Origin: CAYXVJ01 sp964558445
GTDB lineage: Bacteria; Bacillota; Clostridia; Saccharofermentanales; Fastidiosipilaceae
Length of the DNA: 64,000 nt
Assembly (NCBI GenBank): GCA_964558445.1
Contig: CAZLEA010000003.1
Coordinates: 42,560-106,559 of the forward strand
Direction of reading: 5' to 3'
Part shown: piece after piece, positions 61,008-64,000 of the stretch
Layout: each line of letters starts with the position of its first letter
Position numbering within the stretch: the first letter of the stretch is position 1
The notes under the pieces: generated by a model
The model's database searches: none
The model's input: only the letters and a program-made list of their open reading frames with translations
Told to the model about the DNA's origin: nothing
Position numbers and translations under genes: made by a program

Positions 61008-63632
61008 ATGCCTAAGTACGTTTATCTTTTTTCAGAGGGTCGTGCAGACATGCGTAATCTCCTAGGCGGCAAGGGAGCTAACCTGTCAGAGATGACCTAT
61101 CTTGGTTTACCCGTCCCGTTTGGCTTCGTAATCAGTACGGAAGCTTGTCTTCGTTATTATGAAGATGGACAGGTTATTGCACCCGAAATCGTTGAAGAAA
61201 TCGAAGCGGCTATCGTCGCCGTCGAGGGCAAAGAGGGTAAGAAGCTCGGTGACCCCGAGGATCCGCTTCTCGTCTCGGTCCGTTCCGGTGCCAGAGCATC
61301 GATGCCCGGCATGATGGATACGGTCTTGAATCTTGGCTTGAACGCCGAAACAGTCAAGGGGCTCGGTGCGTTGACGGGCAATCCGCGTTTTGCCATGGAT
61401 AGCTACCGTCGCCTGATTATGATGTTTGCCGATGTCGTCATGGGTATCGACAAGGATTATTTCGAAGCCGAGCTAGATGCGGTCAAGGAAGATCGTGGGG
61501 TAGAGCTCGACACGGATCTTGATGCCGATGATATGCAAGAGGTGTTGGATCGCTTCCTCGCCGTATATAAGAAGTATAAGGGCGAAGATTTCCCGCAGGA
61601 TCCGAAGAAGCAACTGCTCTGGGCGATTGAAGCTGTCTTCAAGAGCTGGCACAACGAGCGCGCCGTCTACTACCGCCGTCAGAACAATATCCCGTCCTCT
61701 TGGGGCACCGCGGTCAACGTACAGATCATGGTCTACGGCAATATGGGCGAGAGCTCGGGGACGGGCGTTGCCTTCAGCCGGAATCCGGCAGACGGAAGCA
61801 ACCATATCTTCGGTGAGTATTTGATCAACGCGCAGGGCGAAGATGTTGTTGCGGGTGTTCGCACACCGGAGCCGCTTGATCACCTAAACGACATCATGCC
61901 CGATATCTACGACCAATTTGGCCACATCGCGAAGAAACTCGAGACGCACTATAAGGATATGCAAGACCTTGAGTTCACGATAGAACGCGGCAAGCTCTAC
62001 ATCCTCCAGACCAGAAACGGTAAGCGTACCGCAGCCGCAGCACTCAAGATTGCAGTCGACATGGTAAACGAAGGTTTGCTGACGAAGGAAGAAGCACTGA
62101 TGAAGATCGATGCAGGCTCCCTCGACACACTGCTACACCCCGGTTTCGATCCGGCAGCGTTGAAGCGTGCGAGTAATATTGCCAAAGGCCTCCCCGCATC
62201 CCCCGGCGCCGCCTCCGGTCGCGTGACCTTCTCGGCGGCCCGTGTTGTGGAACTGGCAGAAGCAGGCATACCCGCCATCTTGGTTCGACTTGAGACGAGT
62301 CCCGAAGATATCGCCGGTATGGATAAGTCACAGGGCATTCTGACCGGTCGTGGTGGCATGACCTCGCATGCGGCTGTTGTCGCGCGCGGCATGGGCAAGT
62401 GCTGTGTGTCCGGTGCATCCGATATCACGATCAACGAGCGAGAGGGCTATCTGGTCGATCGCAATGGTGATCGTTACAACGAAGACGATCAGATTTCGCT
62501 CGACGGCAGTACCGGTATGGTGTATGCCGGAGCGATAGAGACGGTCGACGCGGAGATGACAGGTGAATTTGCTACCATTATGAAGTGGGCAGACGAAGTG
62601 CGCACCATGCAGGTTCGCGCGAACGCCGATTCGCCGAAGGATGCGACAGTTGCTCGCGAGCTCGGTGCGAACGGTATCGGCCTCACGCGTACGGAGCACA
62701 TGTTCTTCGACCAGGATCGTATCTTCCTCTTCCGTCAGATGATCGTGGCCGAGAACGAAGAAGCGAGACGCACGGCCTTGGCCAAGCTCCTCCCGATTCA
62801 GCAAACGGATTTCGAGGGTATCTTCGAAGCCATGGCCGGATTGCCGGTTACGATCAGGCTCCTCGACCCGCCTCTGCACGAATTCTTGCCAACGGCAGAT
62901 ACGGAGATCGCAGCCCTGGCGACAGAACTCGGACTCGAAATTGATGTCCTTCGCGACAAGATCCATGCGCTGCATGAGCTCAATCCGATGATGGGTCACC
63001 GCGGGCTTCGCCTGGCGGTCTCGTATCCCGAGATTGCCGAGATGCAGACCGAAGCGATTATGCGCGCGGCGATCAGTCAGGGTAGGGCAGGGAATCCTGT
63101 TGTGCCGGAAATCATGATCCCGTTGGCATCGGATCCTGGCGAACTGCGCTACGTCGAGCAGATCGTGCGTCGCACGGCAGAACGTATCATCTCGGAACAA
63201 GAGATTGAGCTCGCATACTCTGTCGGTGCGATGATCGAGACGCCGCGCGCGGCACTCCTGGCAGCAGAGCTCTCCCTGCACGCTGAGTTCTTCAGCTTCG
63301 GTACCAACGATATGACGCAGCTGGCTTATGGCTTATCGCGTGATGATGCCGGCCGTATATTGGAGGACTATTACAACGCCGCCATCTTCGAGACAGACCC
63401 GACTGCCCTGTTAGATCAGAAGGGTGTAGGCCGATTGATGAAGATCGCGGTCGATGAGACAAGAGCATTGAAGCCCAAGATGAAGCTTGGTATCTGCGGA
63501 GAGCATGGAGGCGAGCCGTCGTCCGTGAAGTTCTGCGCGAAGCTCGGACTGGATTATGTATCTTGTTCGCCATTCCGCGTACCGATTGCTAGACTCGCAG
63601 CCGCACAAGCCGCAGTCGAGGCGAAGGGCTAA
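61008..63632 (+). CDS. ppdK: Pyruvate, phosphate dikinase
   Basis: 874 residues from the ATG at 61008, after AAGGAGG. ATP-grasp part with GGKGANLSEM and SVRSGARASMPGMMDTVLNLG; phosphohistidine domain with the catalytic His in TGRGGMTSHAAVVARGMGK; C-terminal barrel with GIGLTRTEHMFF, GTNDMTQLAYGLSRDD and GICGEHGGEPSSVKF. It interconverts pyruvate and phosphoenolpyruvate using phosphate and ATP; in anaerobes often glycolytic with pyrophosphate. Its own promoter is not obvious, since a terminator sits directly upstream. Confidence 0.98.
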   Translation: MPKYVYLFSEGRADMRNLLGGKGANLSEMTYLGLPVPFGFVISTEACLRYYEDGQVIAPEIVEEIEAAIVAVEGKEGKKLGDPEDPLLVSVRSGARASMPGMMDTVLNLGLNAETVKGLGALTGNPRFAMDSYRRLIMMFADVVMGIDKDYFEAELDAVKEDRGVELDTDLDADDMQEVLDRFLAVYKKYKGEDFPQDPKKQLLWAIEAVFKSWHNERAVYYRRQNNIPSSWGTAVNVQIMVYGNMGESSGTGVAFSRNPADGSNHIFGEYLINAQGEDVVAGVRTPEPLDHLNDIMPDIYDQFGHIAKKLETHYKDMQDLEFTIERGKLYILQTRNGKRTAAAALKIAVDMVNEGLLTKEEALMKIDAGSLDTLLHPGFDPAALKRASNIAKGLPASPGAASGRVTFSAARVVELAEAGIPAILVRLETSPEDIAGMDKSQGILTGRGGMTSHAAVVARGMGKCCVSGASDITINEREGYLVDRNGDRYNEDDQISLDGSTGMVYAGAIETVDAEMTGEFATIMKWADEVRTMQVRANADSPKDATVARELGANGIGLTRTEHMFFDQDRIFLFRQMIVAENEEARRTALAKLLPIQQTDFEGIFEAMAGLPVTIRLLDPPLHEFLPTADTEIAALATELGLEIDVLRDKIHALHELNPMMGHRGLRLAVSYPEIAEMQTEAIMRAAISQGRAGNPVVPEIMIPLASDPGELRYVEQIVRRTAERIISEQEIELAYSVGAMIETPRAALLAAELSLHAEFFSFGTNDMTQLAYGLSRDDAGRILEDYYNAAIFETDPTALLDQKGVGRLMKIAVDETRALKPKMKLGICGEHGGEPSSVKFCAKLGLDYVSCSPFRVPIARLAAAQAAVEAKG

Positions 63633-63662
63633 TTACCCAAACCATCTATAGTACATATGTCT

Positions 63663-63710
63663 AAGCCGGGTTAGGAGAGTAAGCGATCCTGACTCGGCTT
63701 CGTGCTTCCT
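63663..63710 (+). terminator. Terminator-like hairpin after ppdK
   Basis: 14 paired bases (63663-63676 with 63687-63700, two G-U), ten-base loop, then a poor T-run (CGTGCTTCCT). Confidence 0.65.
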
Positions 63711-63908
63711 CGGATGATACATCTACTTATATGAGGGGCAAAAGATCAGTGTAACAAATGTGACGGCGCCATAAGCTTGTGATGGTCATAATAATAAGTC
63801 CATCGAAGGAATCGAAACGAGTGAGATCGTGAAGCGATTCGCGGTGGCAAGACGGTGCGAAACACCCGGACGGGTTGCTGAAACCAAGAGAGTGCTTCAG
63901 AAACCGCC

Positions 63909-63938
63909 TTGACAGAATCAGATGATCGATGGTATCAT
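63909..63938 (+). promoter_or_regulatory. Probable rRNA operon promoter
   Basis: Consensus TTGACA (63909-63914), 18-base spacer, TATCAT (63933-63938). The 200 bases upstream (63711-63908) hold no gene I can support, only short inverted repeats such as CCCG-GA-CGGG and CTGAA/TTCAG. Confidence 0.75.
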
Positions 63939-63944
63939 CATTGA

Positions 63945-64000
63945 TGCGCCTCACGAGAGAGGCCGGACCTTGAAAATTGAACAGAGACAAATAGTGCAAA
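63945..64000 (+). other. Start of an rRNA operon leader (16S expected beyond the window)
   Basis: The stretch CCTTGAAAATTGAACAGAG at 63969-63987 resembles the leader/processing segment found before 16S rRNA in Firmicutes. The rRNA itself is not in the window. Confidence 0.6.

Overview
The window is a 64 kb piece of a draft chromosome from a Gram-positive-type anaerobe, most likely a member of the Clostridia (Bacillota) with roughly 50 percent GC. The evidence is gene content and order: tmk-darA-holB-ricT-trmN6-rsmI and yicC-remA-gmk-rpoZ runs, class III fructose-bisphosphatase, type III glutamine synthetase, pyruvate phosphate dikinase, a T-box in front of pheST, dimeric glycyl-tRNA synthetase, an HPr-like protein with Ser46, and many lipoproteins. 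GTG and TTG starts behind good Shine-Dalgarno sequences are common. I cannot name the genus. Three 100-N gaps break the sequence. Two of them (6509-6608, 41304-41403) are flanked by an identical 55-base direct repeat and are almost certainly artificial; the third (16212-16311) really lacks sequence.

Layout. 1-12.6 kb: repair and translation housekeeping (exonuclease III end, radA, ispD, an oxidoreductase, rsmE, hisS, aspS, lepB, lepA, fbp). 12.7-17.7 kb: tRNA-Leu(UAG), an HD protein, a membrane protein, ybaK and a sugar-related group (TIM-barrel isomerase, gapped GH43-like hydrolase, zinc dehydrogenase). 17.7-22.3 kb: a three-gene signalling unit made of a lipoprotein/7TM protein whose cytoplasmic part looks like a degenerate kinase, an apparently active histidine kinase, and a LuxR-type regulator. 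22.4-29.8 kb: an envelope cluster of small lipoproteins plus relatives of Bacillus YdjI (SPFH), YdjG (zinc ribbon) and YdjH (TPM), with DUF4428, DUF4064-like and DUF6935-like proteins and no PspA. 29.9-31.7 kb (minus): split chromate transporter and PAP2 phosphatase. 31.8-35.6 kb: T-box and pheST. 35.8-38.5 kb: a membrane diguanylate cyclase, an AIM24-family protein and the small SRP RNA. 38.5-41.7 kb: glnN and a basic low-complexity protein. 41.8-50.2 kb: tmk to rsmI, then a YfhO-type membrane protein. 50.2-53.6 kb: rplM-rpsI, dgkA, tsaE-tsaB-rimI. 53.7-63.6 kb: HPr-like gene with a strong promoter and long leader, uvrC, a phosphoesterase, yicC-remA-gmk-rpoZ-glyS and ppdK. The last 100 bases carry a consensus promoter and leader typical of an rRNA operon.

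Most of the window is ordinary core genome. The parts most worth attention are the receptor/pseudokinase-kinase-regulator unit with a perfect inverted repeat in front of the neighbouring lipoprotein gene, the YdjGHI-like envelope cluster without PspA, the HPr-like protein with H15 and S46 but an altered active-site loop, the long acidic tail on RNA polymerase omega, and the Arg/Gln/Asn-rich protein hidden by an assembly gap.
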